64,000 nucleotides of DNA, from positions 35,975 through 99,974 of the IMG/VR virus record IMGVR_UViG_3300037852_000186. The stretch is one strand, 5' to 3'. Source of the DNA: a virus. A program made the position numbers and the translations under genes. The notes under the pieces were generated by a model. That model was not told the origin of the DNA. It did no database searches and saw only the letters and a program-made list of their open reading frames with translations. Within the stretch, counting starts at the first letter, position 1. Every line of letters begins with the position of its first letter. Below are positions 23,586 through 31,647 of the stretch, piece after piece.

Positions 23586-25988
23586 TCATGCGGCTTGTGG
23601 TTGCCCCCTGCCCGTAAGCCACATCTCAAGAAAATCTCCGCCTTGCTCCAGCAGTTGCCGCGCCGCCTGTACGTCCTGATACCCCGTAGAAGCACAGATT
23701 TTCTGCCCAGTCGGCCCTAATGCTAAGGTGAACATTCGAGACCCGATAGACGACTTAAAGTAGTAATCCTGTCGCGCTACAGCGTTCCCTATACGATTAA
23801 GCTCATGATCGTTGAGACCTATCTGGGTGTAGGCTTCGCGCACATAGGTGCTACTACGCAGGGCCGAATTCGGCAGGAAAATTTGCGCTGGCGCACTCTC
23901 CAATAGCAACGGCCCAAAGGGGCTGTTCACTATTTCCCCGGCCGATTGGGTAGCGCCAACGAAGCCACAATTGCGCTTGCGCATGGTCCGTATGGAGTCG
24001 AAGAGCCATTCCGCTGAGACTTCATCTCCGAGCATGTTCCAGAATTCGTCAGCAAATATCCAAGCAGGGGACACGCCGTCTAATGATGAAACGATCGAGT
24101 GCAGGATGAGTTCGGTTGCGGGCGCCGAAGCCCGCTTACCGAGACCTTGAAGTCCGCGCATCTCGAATACACGGAGTTGAATGTCGGCGTCAGTTTGGGG
24201 CTCGCCGTTAAAAATGTGCTTCCAGTAAGTGGTGTAGTGTCGAAGGATTCGACGGATGCGTTGTTGTTCGCCAGGGATAATCGCGAACAGTCCGCTCATG
24301 GTCCGAATGCCTTGACGTTGTGCTTGGCGAAGTCGAGAGGCGAACTCTTCGGATTGGTATTCGTCGAGTTCAAATTTACCGACACCATAATCTCCCGGCC
24401 ATCGAGCAAAAAGTCGTTCAAACCAACCAAAGAGCCATTCGACGCCGTCTTCCTTGTCGAGCATGGCCAGTGGGCAGAGGGCTGGAGTATTCTGAGCGCC
24501 CATATCCCGGTAGTCTATCCCGAGTAGATGGGATAGCACGAAGGACGAGTAATCGAGGTCGAGCCATGCGATCCTGACTTTGGGTATTCCGAGGTAGGCG
24601 CAGACCATAGCGGCGATAAGTGAGCTTTTGCCACTACCCACGGGGCCCAGGATAAGCTGATTGGCGACTCCACCGATATGAGTTGGGAAATAAAAAGGTT
24701 CCGAGCCTGTGCCACCACAAACCAATGGCGCTGGCGTTTGTGCAGGCAGCATAGGGCTGTGAATATAGGGAGTTCCTTCCCAATATTTTGCGGGTATCGC
24801 CAGGTCTGCGAAGTTCTCACCAGTGAGCGGAATCTTGTGGCGGTTGGCCTCGTGCTCGTCCGACCTCATCGTCAAATAACCTGGCAAAGTGGTCCTAATT
24901 GCTTTGGCCGCGCCGATGGTTTCTGGGCGACACATGACGCCCTTTCCTTGCAGGAGACCTATGAGGGTGTGCATGCGGTAGTCGGCCTCTGCGGGGTCGC
25001 GGTCGCGAACGATAGCAACACATCCTACGGTGCCAAAGCTGGTGCCGTCCTTAGAAGCGTTGATAGCTTCTTGGATTTCCGCGATCTGCTCGTAGGCATG
25101 CTGAGTGTTTTCTTTCTTGGCGCCAAAGAAGGACTTGATGATTTCGATGAAGTCGCCGATGGCCGTTTGATTCCAAAACGGTTTTTCTTTTTCAAGCTTC
25201 TTTTGGGCATCGTAGGGGCTGAGGCAGCGGTAACGAATGCTGAGGGTGAGATAACCGGGATGCTGCAAGAGGATAGAGAGCATCTGGGGTAGGGTCTCGC
25301 TCGGGTATGCGGTAATGACGATGGGTCGAAGGTGCCAGCCGTTTATCACGGGATAGAGGCCGTTTACTTGCCATTCGCAGGCGATGGCCTGGTTGAGTCG
25401 GACGTGAGGCTCGGGAAGCACAGCGGGGTAATCGTGGTAGGTGACGAGATGGAGGAGATCGCGGAACATCTCAAGGTTCGACATGGGTTCGAGTCCGACA
25501 GCGCCCTTGACTGCGTCCTCGATAGCCTGAAAGCGGCCGAGCGCGTGCGCGCGAAGCAAGTCGTGGTTGCTCAAGTGCTGCGGCTCGTTTCCCCCGAGGA
25601 GGATAGCTCGAACCGTATTCTTGATGGGCGGCCCGAACTGATGGGAAAGATAGAGACGGGTCGGGGTAATCCAGTGTTCTTCGGCCGCGAACCGCTCGCG
25701 GATCTCGGCCATGACAAGCGCGGCGGCAGGACGCGCGTAGTGTAGGTCGGGCGGCAAGGGTGCTGGCTGACGGTCGAAGACGACTTGAATGGCGTCGCCG
25801 GTACGCAAGTGGACTGGTGACCTTCCGAATTGTTCGGCGCGAGCCAGAAGCTTGGCCGCGTCGTCCGAATCGGGCGATGGGCCGATGAGCCGATAGCCTT
25901 TGACGATGCCGTTATCGCGCTCGTCTATCACGCCTTCGTGGCCTTTGAGGAATTGACGGTATGGAAGTGAGTCGGCTAGTGTGGCCAT
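23586..25988 (-). CDS. VirB4/TrbE-type T4SS ATPase
   Basis: An ~800-aa ATPase; ATG 25988 is chosen because it overlaps the TraF stop slightly, whereas 26051 would overlap it by 76 bp. The C-terminal half has Walker A (GPVGSGKSS) and Walker B (WIFADEFWNML), with a late VGATQSAGEIV sensor. The N-terminal half is divergent, as usual in TrbE-like proteins. It drives pilus biogenesis and substrate transfer at the inner membrane. Confidence 0.88.
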   Translation of the reverse strand: MATLADSLPYRQFLKGHEGVIDERDNGIVKGYRLIGPSPDSDDAAKLLARAEQFGRSPVHLRTGDAIQVVFDRQPAPLPPDLHYARPAAALVMAEIRERFAAEEHWITPTRLYLSHQFGPPIKNTVRAILLGGNEPQHLSNHDLLRAHALGRFQAIEDAVKGAVGLEPMSNLEMFRDLLHLVTYHDYPAVLPEPHVRLNQAIACEWQVNGLYPVINGWHLRPIVITAYPSETLPQMLSILLQHPGYLTLSIRYRCLSPYDAQKKLEKEKPFWNQTAIGDFIEIIKSFFGAKKENTQHAYEQIAEIQEAINASKDGTSFGTVGCVAIVRDRDPAEADYRMHTLIGLLQGKGVMCRPETIGAAKAIRTTLPGYLTMRSDEHEANRHKIPLTGENFADLAIPAKYWEGTPYIHSPMLPAQTPAPLVCGGTGSEPFYFPTHIGGVANQLILGPVGSGKSSLIAAMVCAYLGIPKVRIAWLDLDYSSFVLSHLLGIDYRDMGAQNTPALCPLAMLDKEDGVEWLFGWFERLFARWPGDYGVGKFELDEYQSEEFASRLRQAQRQGIRTMSGLFAIIPGEQQRIRRILRHYTTYWKHIFNGEPQTDADIQLRVFEMRGLQGLGKRASAPATELILHSIVSSLDGVSPAWIFADEFWNMLGDEVSAEWLFDSIRTMRKRNCGFVGATQSAGEIVNSPFGPLLLESAPAQIFLPNSALRSSTYVREAYTQIGLNDHELNRIGNAVARQDYYFKSSIGSRMFTLALGPTGQKICASTGYQDVQAARQLLEQGGDFLEMWLTGRGQPQAA

Positions 25989-26413
25989 ATTTGAGTCACC
26001 TTCCCTGCTACAAGACTGAGCGGTAACCAACATAAATACCGACTGTCCCAACTGTCTGGGTCGTTCGTACCCATACCGAGAAACATCTCAGGCGGTACGG
26101 TGTAGCTGCCGAATGGGCAGACCCGCGCGAGTCTGGGCTCCGGGGCGCTATTCGGTATCAGTTTGCCCTCGCGGTACACGCCTTCGGGCGCGAACCGCAC
26201 GTGATCGCCCGGTAGGGCGAGCGCTCTTTTAATTGGCATCCGCAGCAGCACGAGGTCGCCATAGCGCACCTTGGCGATTGGCTTGATTCGATAGACGCCG
26301 ACTGGGGTCGCGCTATCGGAGACGTTGAACGTAAGGTTCCCCATCAACAGAAGGACTAGGCCGCCAAACAGGACCAGGCGAGTTGGGAACCACTTGAGGA
26401 GCGTTGTAAACAT
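25976..26413 (-). CDS. TraF-like S26 signal peptidase
   Basis: A 145-aa protein with an N-terminal TM helix (RLVLFGGLVLLLMG), the catalytic-Ser motif NVSDSATPVGVYRI, the Lys region PIKRALALPGD and the closing GTNDPDSWDSRYLCWLP. TraF peptidases process the VirB2/TrbC pilin, sometimes with cyclisation. GGGAAGAG precedes the ATG. The 5' 100 bp overlap the upstream gene in another frame, which is long for this genome. Confidence 0.85.
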   Translation of the reverse strand: MFTTLLKWFPTRLVLFGGLVLLLMGNLTFNVSDSATPVGVYRIKPIAKVRYGDLVLLRMPIKRALALPGDHVRFAPEGVYREGKLIPNSAPEPRLARVCPFGSYTVPPEMFLGMGTNDPDSWDSRYLCWLPLSLVAGKVTQIWPH

Positions 26414-26765
26414 TTGGTTTCTCTTCCCGGTTGTCAGCGCCGGCCCCGGTACGAATAGCCGTTAGGTAGCGCTGTAGAACCTCATTTGCTGCCTCGATAC
26501 AGGGCTGGCAGGGGGTTGGCTTCGCCTTGGGGGTTGGCGTGGCTTGTAGGGGCGTTATCGGCAGTATTTTGGTTAGCGAAGGCGTGGGGATAGGGCTTGG
26601 CGCCGCTTGGAAGTGCGTGACTGGCACCTCGGGGATCGAGGCGTTGGCGTGCCAGAGATGCGGCCAAATGATGATGCCAAGGAATACGCTAATGATGAAG
26701 CCAATCCCGATTTTCGCAAGTCGCCGACTAACTTTAGTGCCCGGTGCGTTAGTATTGGTGTTCAT
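26313..26765 (-). CDS. Bitopic Pro-rich protein, possible VirB10 stub
   Basis: A 150-aa protein: short basic cytoplasmic start (GTKVSRRLAKIG), one TM helix (IGFIISVFLGIIIWPHL), then a Pro-rich periplasmic region and a CQPC motif. This is the topology of the N-terminal third of VirB10/TrbI, but the C-terminal outer-membrane barrel is missing. The last ~100 bp overlap the TraF gene. Whether it is a reduced VirB10, an entry-exclusion protein or something else is unclear. Confidence 0.5.
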   Translation of the reverse strand: MNTNTNAPGTKVSRRLAKIGIGFIISVFLGIIIWPHLWHANASIPEVPVTHFQAAPSPIPTPSLTKILPITPLQATPTPKAKPTPCQPCIEAANEVLQRYLTAIRTGAGADNREEKPNVYNAPQVVPNSPGPVWRPSPSVDGEPYVQRLR

Positions 26766-26974
26766 TGCGGCGCCACCGTTGCTAAACACTGAATGTAATA
26801 GTTGCCATTCGGCTCCTGCCGAAGTGTGCCGTAGCCGGATGGGCATTGCGGATAGGTTTGCACTTGTGCCTGCGGGTTGGCTTGGTTGTGGAAAGTCTGG
26901 ACTTGGGAATATGTTGAGGTCCCTAAACCAACCGCGCTAAGCAGCATGCCAAAAATGCTTATGATTGCACTCAC
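26762..26974 (-). CDS. Small exported or membrane protein of the T4SS operon
   Basis: A 70-aa protein with an N-terminal hydrophobic helix (AIISIFGMLLSAVGLGTS) and a short periplasmic part with two Cys (QCPSGYG, IQCLAT) that could pair. Its stop overlaps the next ATG. Size and place next to VirB9 recall VirB7-like partners, but it has no lipobox. Confidence 0.55.
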   Translation of the reverse strand: MSAIISIFGMLLSAVGLGTSTYSQVQTFHNQANPQAQVQTYPQCPSGYGTLRQEPNGNYYIQCLATVAPQ

Positions 26975-26985
26975 CGAATCACCTC

Positions 26986-27678
26986 CTACGGAGCTTGCTG
27001 TCCTGCTTTGATAGCCGCATCGCGCGCCGCCGCCTGCGCCTTAACCAAACCTGGGTAGTAGAATTCGATTGCTTGCGTGAAATTTTTCGTGCCTTTTATT
27101 TCCTTCACGGGATTAAATACGTAGTTATTGCCAGCAGATGTCTGAATGGCCAAATTTGTAACCATGTCAGGCTCTGCCGGAATTCTGACTGGCGCACCGG
27201 GGACCGTGATAGCTGTAGTTGAGGCCAACGGAAAGACCAGTACGCTATGCTCCCCGACGATAGTGCCCCATCGTTCACGGTCACCGATTTTTACATTGTC
27301 CTTCGATGTAGTTTCATCGTCGCGCAGGCGGATTTGCGTTACGTGTAGCTTTTGGCAATTGAGCGGATATGCAACGTCGGGACTGTAGGGATAGATCACG
27401 GTTATCCCGTGCTGTAAAGTTGGGGTCTGATTGTGCTTGATTGCCTCCGCCACGTCCGACGATAGGGAAGCATACGGATCTGGGATCGGAACCGGCGTAG
27501 GCGCCGGCGTCGGGACTATGACTGGTGCTGGCGGTGGAGTAGCAGCGCACCCGGTAAACAGACCGACTCCTATAACCAACGCAGTAATTCCGAAAAGAAA
27601 AACAAGCGCAGCGCAAGCACGTTTGTTGATCACCGTTGAACCTCCCAAGCGTTCTGCTGTAGGAATTCTTGTTCTCAT
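26986..27678 (-). CDS. VirB9/TrbG-like lipoprotein, N-terminal domain only
   Basis: A 230-aa protein with a hydrophobic leader ending in TGCA, so probably lipidated, then a Pro-rich stretch. The VirB9 N-terminal domain is visible: VIYPYSPDVAYPLNCQKLHVTQIRL, KIGDRERWGTIVGEH, MVTNLAIQTSAGNNYVF. VirB9 proteins usually have a second, C-terminal domain that contacts VirB7 and the outer membrane; here only ~40 helical residues follow. The ATG overlaps the VirB8 stop. Confidence 0.75.
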   Translation of the reverse strand: MRTRIPTAERLGGSTVINKRACAALVFLFGITALVIGVGLFTGCAATPPPAPVIVPTPAPTPVPIPDPYASLSSDVAEAIKHNQTPTLQHGITVIYPYSPDVAYPLNCQKLHVTQIRLRDDETTSKDNVKIGDRERWGTIVGEHSVLVFPLASTTAITVPGAPVRIPAEPDMVTNLAIQTSAGNNYVFNPVKEIKGTKNFTQAIEFYYPGLVKAQAAARDAAIKAGQQAP

Positions 27679-28304
27679 TGGTGGACTTCGGCTAAGTCGA
27701 TTTCGTCGACGAAAAGTCCTAAACTCTCCGGGTCCTTAGAGCGCGCCACTATCACATGTAAAACCGCGCGCCACTTTTGGGTGGTACGTGCTTGGTCGTT
27801 GCGATCGTGCGTGACAGTGTTCCAATCGGCCTGGTAGGTGTCTTTTTCTGCTAGTTTGAGGGTGTCAGTGACCGATGTTTCTATCCAACTATAAGGCCCG
27901 ATAGACTTCGGGTGGTGCTTGCCGCCATCGCGGTTGTACCAGCCGTCGAGCTTTTGCGCGGCCTGCCCGGTGACCATCGCTTGGGTTTTGTTGTAGAGGT
28001 AGTCTTCCTCGTCGGAGTCGCGGTCAACGGTGAAGGCATCATGGATGAAGTCGCCCAGCCGCGCCCGCAGAAAGGCGTCGGGGATGACTCGCACGCTGGT
28101 GACTGGGAGCACCTGTCCGACTGGCTCACCTTGGTTGTTCACTTCCAGCACGAAGGGGGGTGTTGGTGGTTGGAGGTCGAGGCGGACGCGATCTACGACC
28201 ATGCCGGCGAGTAACACAACGAGTGCGCAACCTAGCCAGAAAAGGGTCCGGTTCTGGTAAGCTATCAGCCGGTCTGTATACATCGGTTCTAGTGCAGCAG
28301 CCAT
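27675..28304 (-). CDS. VirB8/TrbF-like inner-membrane T4SS protein
   Basis: A 209-aa bitopic protein: a TM helix at ~residues 20-40 (LFWLGCALVVLLAGMVV), then a periplasmic NTF2-like domain with FIHDAFTVDRD, the PYSWIETSVTDTLKLAEKDTYQADW core and QKWRAVLHVIVARS. These fit TrbF more than classical VirB8. It nucleates the inner-membrane part of the channel. Confidence 0.75.
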   Translation of the reverse strand: MAAALEPMYTDRLIAYQNRTLFWLGCALVVLLAGMVVDRVRLDLQPPTPPFVLEVNNQGEPVGQVLPVTSVRVIPDAFLRARLGDFIHDAFTVDRDSDEEDYLYNKTQAMVTGQAAQKLDGWYNRDGGKHHPKSIGPYSWIETSVTDTLKLAEKDTYQADWNTVTHDRNDQARTTQKWRAVLHVIVARSKDPESLGLFVDEIDLAEVHQ

Positions 28305-28423
28305 TTGAGTAACTCCACCACTACTATCAGCGCAACGAAACCAAACCCGTACCAGCGGTTGATAAGCATGCCGCTCGCCGGATAAATAATGAAGAAAGAT
28401 TTATGTGTTTTGTTGGTGTTCAT
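28289..28423 (-). CDS. 44-aa membrane protein
   Basis: ATG 28423 follows the VirB6 stop by two bases. The protein has one or two hydrophobic stretches (KSFFIIYPASGM and FGFVALIVVVELLKWLL). The stop lies 15 bp inside the VirB8 gene. It resembles the small membrane proteins often found between T4SS genes. No family is recognised. Confidence 0.6.
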   Translation of the reverse strand: MNTNKTHKSFFIIYPASGMLINRWYGFGFVALIVVVELLKWLLH

Positions 28424-28425
28424 TG

Positions 28426-29337
28426 TTAGATTTTAGTAATTACCCTCACGCTACTCCGCGCGAGTGTCGCGCCCACCGCGAACGCCGCTTCGGCACCCTC
28501 TCCGCCGCTGTGCCCTACTCCGCTGGCCCCCTTGGACATGATGAGTTGCGCCGCTTTCTTGGGCAGGGTCCACATCGCATAGAAAAAAATAACGGACTCC
28601 ACGAGTTGCATGGCTCCGTATTGAATCTGGTTTTTGTTCATAGTGAGGCCAAGGTGGGCCTCACTCGCAGTCCAAAAATGGGCCAAGGTTGTGCCGATAG
28701 CAATTACCAGCATGGCTGCGAGAAGGCGGATGCTAACTTGAAGCAACGTAATCGCCCAATTTTCAAGAATCGGCCAGGTCCGGTCGAAGGTTGCAAAGCA
28801 GATGGTGATAGGCCCCTTGGCGACATACCATTTAACTTCGATGAGTATCCAGAGATAGATACAGCCAGCCGCGAACCAGCAGATTTGCGTAGCAATGATA
28901 AGTAGGACAAACTGGAGATCTGCAATCAAATCGAACCACGCACCAAGGGATCGGGCGTGTATCATCATACTTACGATTCGCAAGCCCATCTCGTAGAGTC
29001 CGGACGGTGTCGTGGTATAAGGCGATACCCCCGAGACGCTGGTCCCGACTATTGTTCCCCAGAGCGGAAAGGCACCGCCCCAGCTCTCGATATTCTCCAT
29101 AACCGCATAGACGAGAAATATCCGTACAAGTCCCCAGCCGAAGGCCATAAGCGTGCCATACCAATCTTGATTCGATACGGCCTGAATAAGAGCGTAACCG
29201 AAGCCGACGAACGTAATCGACCAAAGCATGCGGAGGCCCCAGACGAGCAAGAGCGGGAAGTACATCTGAATGGCGTTAAGGAAATCATTCAGTGCCCCGT
29301 TGAGGATTCCGTCGGTAAGTAGTCCAGTATCCGGCAT
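28426..29337 (-). CDS. VirB6/TrbL-like polytopic membrane protein
   Basis: A 303-aa protein with an N-terminal domain (GALNDFLNAIQMYFPLLLVWGLRML), five or more TM helices, the conserved central Trp-rich loop (IYLWILIEVKWYVAKGPITICFATF) and a Gly/Ala-rich tail, as in TrbL/VirB6. It forms part of the inner-membrane channel. Confidence 0.8.
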   Translation of the reverse strand: MPDTGLLTDGILNGALNDFLNAIQMYFPLLLVWGLRMLWSITFVGFGYALIQAVSNQDWYGTLMAFGWGLVRIFLVYAVMENIESWGGAFPLWGTIVGTSVSGVSPYTTTPSGLYEMGLRIVSMMIHARSLGAWFDLIADLQFVLLIIATQICWFAAGCIYLWILIEVKWYVAKGPITICFATFDRTWPILENWAITLLQVSIRLLAAMLVIAIGTTLAHFWTASEAHLGLTMNKNQIQYGAMQLVESVIFFYAMWTLPKKAAQLIMSKGASGVGHSGGEGAEAAFAVGATLARSSVRVITKI

Positions 29338-29940
29338 TTAGCAGCCTTGGCGCGGCATTCTCGCCCGCACAATAGAATCAAGTTCGTGCAATCTATCTGT
29401 AGCTAGCACCATCGCTGTTGTGGCTTCCTGTGCGCGCAATAATTGCAGCTCCTTGATGATGGCGAGCCCGACCTGTCCGTTGGCTTGCGTGGCTGCTAGC
29501 TCAGCGGGCGCTTGGACGTTGGCGGCAAGTGTGCTGAAGTCCTCGTTTTGCAATTCGGTGGTTAGCTGTTGGGTCTCGGAAATCGCAGTCTCGTAGGTGT
29601 TCATCAGTGCCGGGGCGATTTGATTCACCATCGGAGTGTAACTGTCGCAGGGTAAGCCTTGCGTAACCGGGAATATTTGAGCCACATTCGACGGATTGAT
29701 GTTATTGAAAAGCGTCGAGAGGTTGCCTAGTAGAGAGGTTTGGGGTTGATACCATGCACCGACGCTGGTAGTCAGCGAGGCTTCAACTGGCGGGTCGGAA
29801 GTTACAGAGCCAGGGACCGTGATGACGGGTATTGGTCCGGTTGGGACTTGCGCTAATAAAGTTGAGGGAATCCACGCTGCCACGGCCCAAACCGTGACAG
29901 CGAAAATTACCTCCCTTTGCCCTTTCGGGAATTGTTTCAT
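29338..29940 (-). CDS. VirB5/TrbJ-like secreted protein
   Basis: A 200-aa protein with a signal peptide (FAVTVWAVAAWIPSTLLAQ) and a helical mature part rich in Gln, Glu and Ala (TYETAISETQQLTTELQNEDF ... ELQLLRAQEATTAMVLATDRLHEL). This matches the general look of VirB5/TrbJ pilus-tip proteins. Order between pilin and VirB6 supports the assignment; sequence similarity itself is weak. Confidence 0.65.
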   Translation of the reverse strand: MKQFPKGQREVIFAVTVWAVAAWIPSTLLAQVPTGPIPVITVPGSVTSDPPVEASLTTSVGAWYQPQTSLLGNLSTLFNNINPSNVAQIFPVTQGLPCDSYTPMVNQIAPALMNTYETAISETQQLTTELQNEDFSTLAANVQAPAELAATQANGQVGLAIIKELQLLRAQEATTAMVLATDRLHELDSIVRARMPRQGC

Positions 29941-29949
29941 TAGGCTTGG

Positions 29950-30315
29950 TTAGCCCGCCAACCGAGTAGCTGCGTGGATGGCGAGGTGTGCCATTGGATG
30001 GCTAGCCGCAGAGTGTATGAGGGCCGCTCCAGCGCCCCCGAAACTCGGCGCGATAACGGCGTAGTTACTAACCACAGCACCGCCGAACGCGGCGAGCCCC
30101 AAGTGTTCTGCCGCTCCAAGCCAACTGCCGCTCCGGATATGATGGATGATTCCAACGGTCCCGACTCCGCCAACGATGTATCCGCTGGCGCGCGCTACAG
30201 CACCCAAGGTGTTGAGCGCCCCGTCAACCGAAGCTACACCCGAGGTGGCCGCAGCGGCAGCGCCCGCTACAAGTAACAGCGGGGTTAAGGCAATTAATAC
30301 TTTACCGATCTTCAT
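29950..30315 (-). CDS. VirB2/TrbC-type pilin
   Basis: A 121-aa protein with a signal peptide (KVLIALTPLLLVAGAAAA) and two hydrophobic helices separated by a short basic loop (ASGYIVGGVGTVGIIHHIRSGSW and LGLAAFGGAVVSNYAVI). This is the usual pattern of the VirB2/TrbC pilin. It heads the core T4SS gene set and is a likely substrate of the TraF peptidase. Confidence 0.75.
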   Translation of the reverse strand: MKIGKVLIALTPLLLVAGAAAAATSGVASVDGALNTLGAVARASGYIVGGVGTVGIIHHIRSGSWLGAAEHLGLAAFGGAVVSNYAVIAPSFGGAGAALIHSAASHPMAHLAIHAATRLAG

Positions 30316-30372
30316 AGAAACAGCAGTCTCCTTGTTACGTAATGGCCAGTTGACCCGGCCTAGTAACCATTT

Positions 30373-30480
30373 TCATCGACACCCCCACCAGTAGCGCCAC
30401 AGCAATGCTCCAAGCCCGACAATAACCAAGGCAATGAGCAGAGCCTTCACGTTGTCGAAGTCAATCGGAACGAACGACAT
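30373..30480 (-). CDS. 35-aa single-TM protein
   Basis: ATG 30480 overlaps the end of the upstream gene. A short cytoplasmic start (FVPIDFDNV) leads into one TM helix (ALLIALVIVGLGALLWRYWW). It stands just before the pilin gene. Role unknown. The remaining ~55 bp to the pilin gene hold its ribosome-binding region. Confidence 0.55.
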   Translation of the reverse strand: MSFVPIDFDNVKALLIALVIVGLGALLWRYWWGCR

Positions 30481-30709
30481 TCCCGTTCTGCTTCGCGAGC
30501 GCTTCCTTGACCACCCTCGCGCTTTTTAAAATGGCGAATTCGACCGCTTCACGAACGAAGGTGACTACGTCAATGTCCGTCCGCTCAGCGTCAGTCACCG
30601 CCGTGGTGTACTGCTCCACATAGCTTTTGCCGACTTCGATTTTCAGCCAGCCAAACCGTTCCCGTTTCTTGGGTAATTCACGGGGTATTGATTTGCGTTC
30701 TGTGTTCAT
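30461..30709 (-). CDS. Hypothetical helical protein (82 aa)
   Basis: ATG 30709 is chosen because it overlaps the preceding 52-aa gene end. The protein has a Lys/Arg-rich start (TERKSIPRELPKKRERFG) and a helical body (TDIDVVTFVREAVEFAILKSARVVKEAL). It may be a DNA-binding or scaffold protein of the transfer operon; no family is recognised. Confidence 0.6.
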   Translation of the reverse strand: MNTERKSIPRELPKKRERFGWLKIEVGKSYVEQYTTAVTDAERTDIDVVTFVREAVEFAILKSARVVKEALAKQNGNVVRSD

Positions 30710-30836
30710 AGATCGCCTCTCGCATATCCTCAAGCTTGCGATACCCTTCCGCGATGCTCTTATTCAGCTCGTCACGGATAGATATTTGTATTTTGATGTA
30801 TTCGACTTGAGCCTTGATTTTGTCGGTGTCGTTCAC
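30678..30836 (-). CDS. 52-aa coiled-coil protein
   Basis: GTG 30836 has GAGGGAGAA upstream. The protein is almost one continuous amphipathic helix (IKAQVEYIKIQISIRDELNKS..EGYRKLEDMREAI). The end overlaps the next ATG by about 30 bp. Probably a dimerisation protein. Confidence 0.6.
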   Translation of the reverse strand: MNDTDKIKAQVEYIKIQISIRDELNKSIAEGYRKLEDMREAIYEHRTQINTP

Positions 30837-30889
30837 GGCTTTCTCCCTCTTGCTCGCCTTCGGCTTGATGTTCGCCCCTTTATGAAAAT

Positions 30890-31015
30890 CTACGCTCGCA
30901 TGTTTGCTCTGTTGTATGTGTCGATGTGTCGCGTCTCCATAGGTTCGGTCGATTCAAAAGACCACGAACACTTGGGTTCAAGGCAGGCCGCGCGCCAGAT
31001 GAATGGAGACTTCAA
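30890..31015 (-). CDS. 41-aa Cys-containing protein
   Basis: TTG 31015 overlaps the TGA of the preceding gene (TTGA). The protein has C-x4-C (CLEPKC) and a later His, which may bind a metal. Overlap and composition are the only support. Confidence 0.4.
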   Translation of the reverse strand: MKSPFIWRAACLEPKCSWSFESTEPMETRHIDTYNRANMRA

Positions 31016-31179
31016 GCACCCCTCCTTATCTTCTTGCCCTCTGCCGCTTTCTCTTCTATGAGTCGCGCCATGCGAATAGCGTCGTCGGGCGGAAACGTGA
31101 GATAACCGACTTGACCGTGATCGTCCGTGAGTTGGAAGACCACTTCTCCTGCTTCGTTTAGGCCGATTTCGATAAGCAT
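31012..31179 (-). CDS. 55-aa acidic protein
   Basis: ATG 31179 lies 6 bp after the CCA end of the tRNA-like sequence. The protein reads as a small beta-hairpin followed by a helix (MLIEIGLNEAGEVVFQLTDD..TFPPDDAIRMARLIEEKA), as in small phage regulators. No family is recognised. Confidence 0.6.
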   Translation of the reverse strand: MLIEIGLNEAGEVVFQLTDDHGQVGYLTFPPDDAIRMARLIEEKAAEGKKIRRGA

Positions 31180-31184
31180 AAAGT

Positions 31185-31270
31185 TGGTGGCACCGGCGTG
31201 AATCGAACACGCAAATCACCAGCATGTTGTTGTGTGGGCTGGCGGCTATTTCCATTTCGCCTACGGCGCC
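31185..31270 (-). tRNA. tRNA-like sequence with a 14-nt anticodon loop
   Basis: Read on the minus strand from 31270: acceptor strand GGCGCCG pairs with CGGTGCC (one G-T), followed by discriminator A and encoded CCA. A 3-bp D stem (GGC/GCC) encloses a loop with GG. The T arm is perfect (GCGTG, TTCGATT, CACGC). The anticodon stem CCAGC/GCTGG is also perfect, but its loop has 14 nt instead of 7 and no T at position 33. So this may be a degenerate tRNA, a tRNA with an inserted loop, or a tRNA mimic. Confidence 0.4.
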
Positions 31271-31361
31271 ACGAATATGTCAGCTATTGAATTGCAGCGC
31301 GCGGAGGGTATTATGAAGACGCGCGCAATTCGATGGTGTACCCCACTTTTCGGTTGCGTGA

Positions 31362-31397
31362 GGGCGCTCGGGCAAGTCACGCTGCCTCAGGGCGCCC
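31362..31397. other. Stem-loop after the XRE gene
   Basis: GGGCGC (31362-31367) pairs with GCGCCC (31392-31397), with inner GGCA/TGCC. It lies directly after the stop of the XRE gene on the minus strand and could attenuate transcription into the transfer operon. A T-rich stretch follows only on the plus strand, so terminator function is uncertain. Confidence 0.35.
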
Positions 31398-31405
31398 CTT
31401 TATTC

Positions 31406-31594
31406 CTATTCTTCTTCTGTCATCAACCAAATAAAGATACGCGCCACGGCGCTCCCGTTTGGCATCCCTTCGCCTTTCTCGAATCGGCACAGTACGGGCG
31501 GCGCAACTCCAAGTTGCTTAGCCAGCGCCCGCTGTTCGACTTCATGAAGCACGCGAAAGCAGCGCAGAACTTCGGCTAGATGTGTAACTGCCAT
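31406..31594 (-). CDS. XRE-family HTH regulator
   Basis: A 62-aa Cro/CI-type protein: FRVLHEVEQRALAKQLGVAPPVLCRFEKGE is the helix-turn-helix core. ATG 31594 has GGGGAGGG upstream. It is the first gene after a minus-strand promoter and precedes the whole T4SS gene set, so it probably controls transfer, perhaps by autorepression. Confidence 0.8.
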   Translation of the reverse strand: MAVTHLAEVLRCFRVLHEVEQRALAKQLGVAPPVLCRFEKGEGMPNGSAVARIFIWLMTEEE

Positions 31595-31647
31595 CGCCCT
31601 CCCCAAACTTTAAATCAAATTCCGCGATACGAATCGTGCTAACAATA

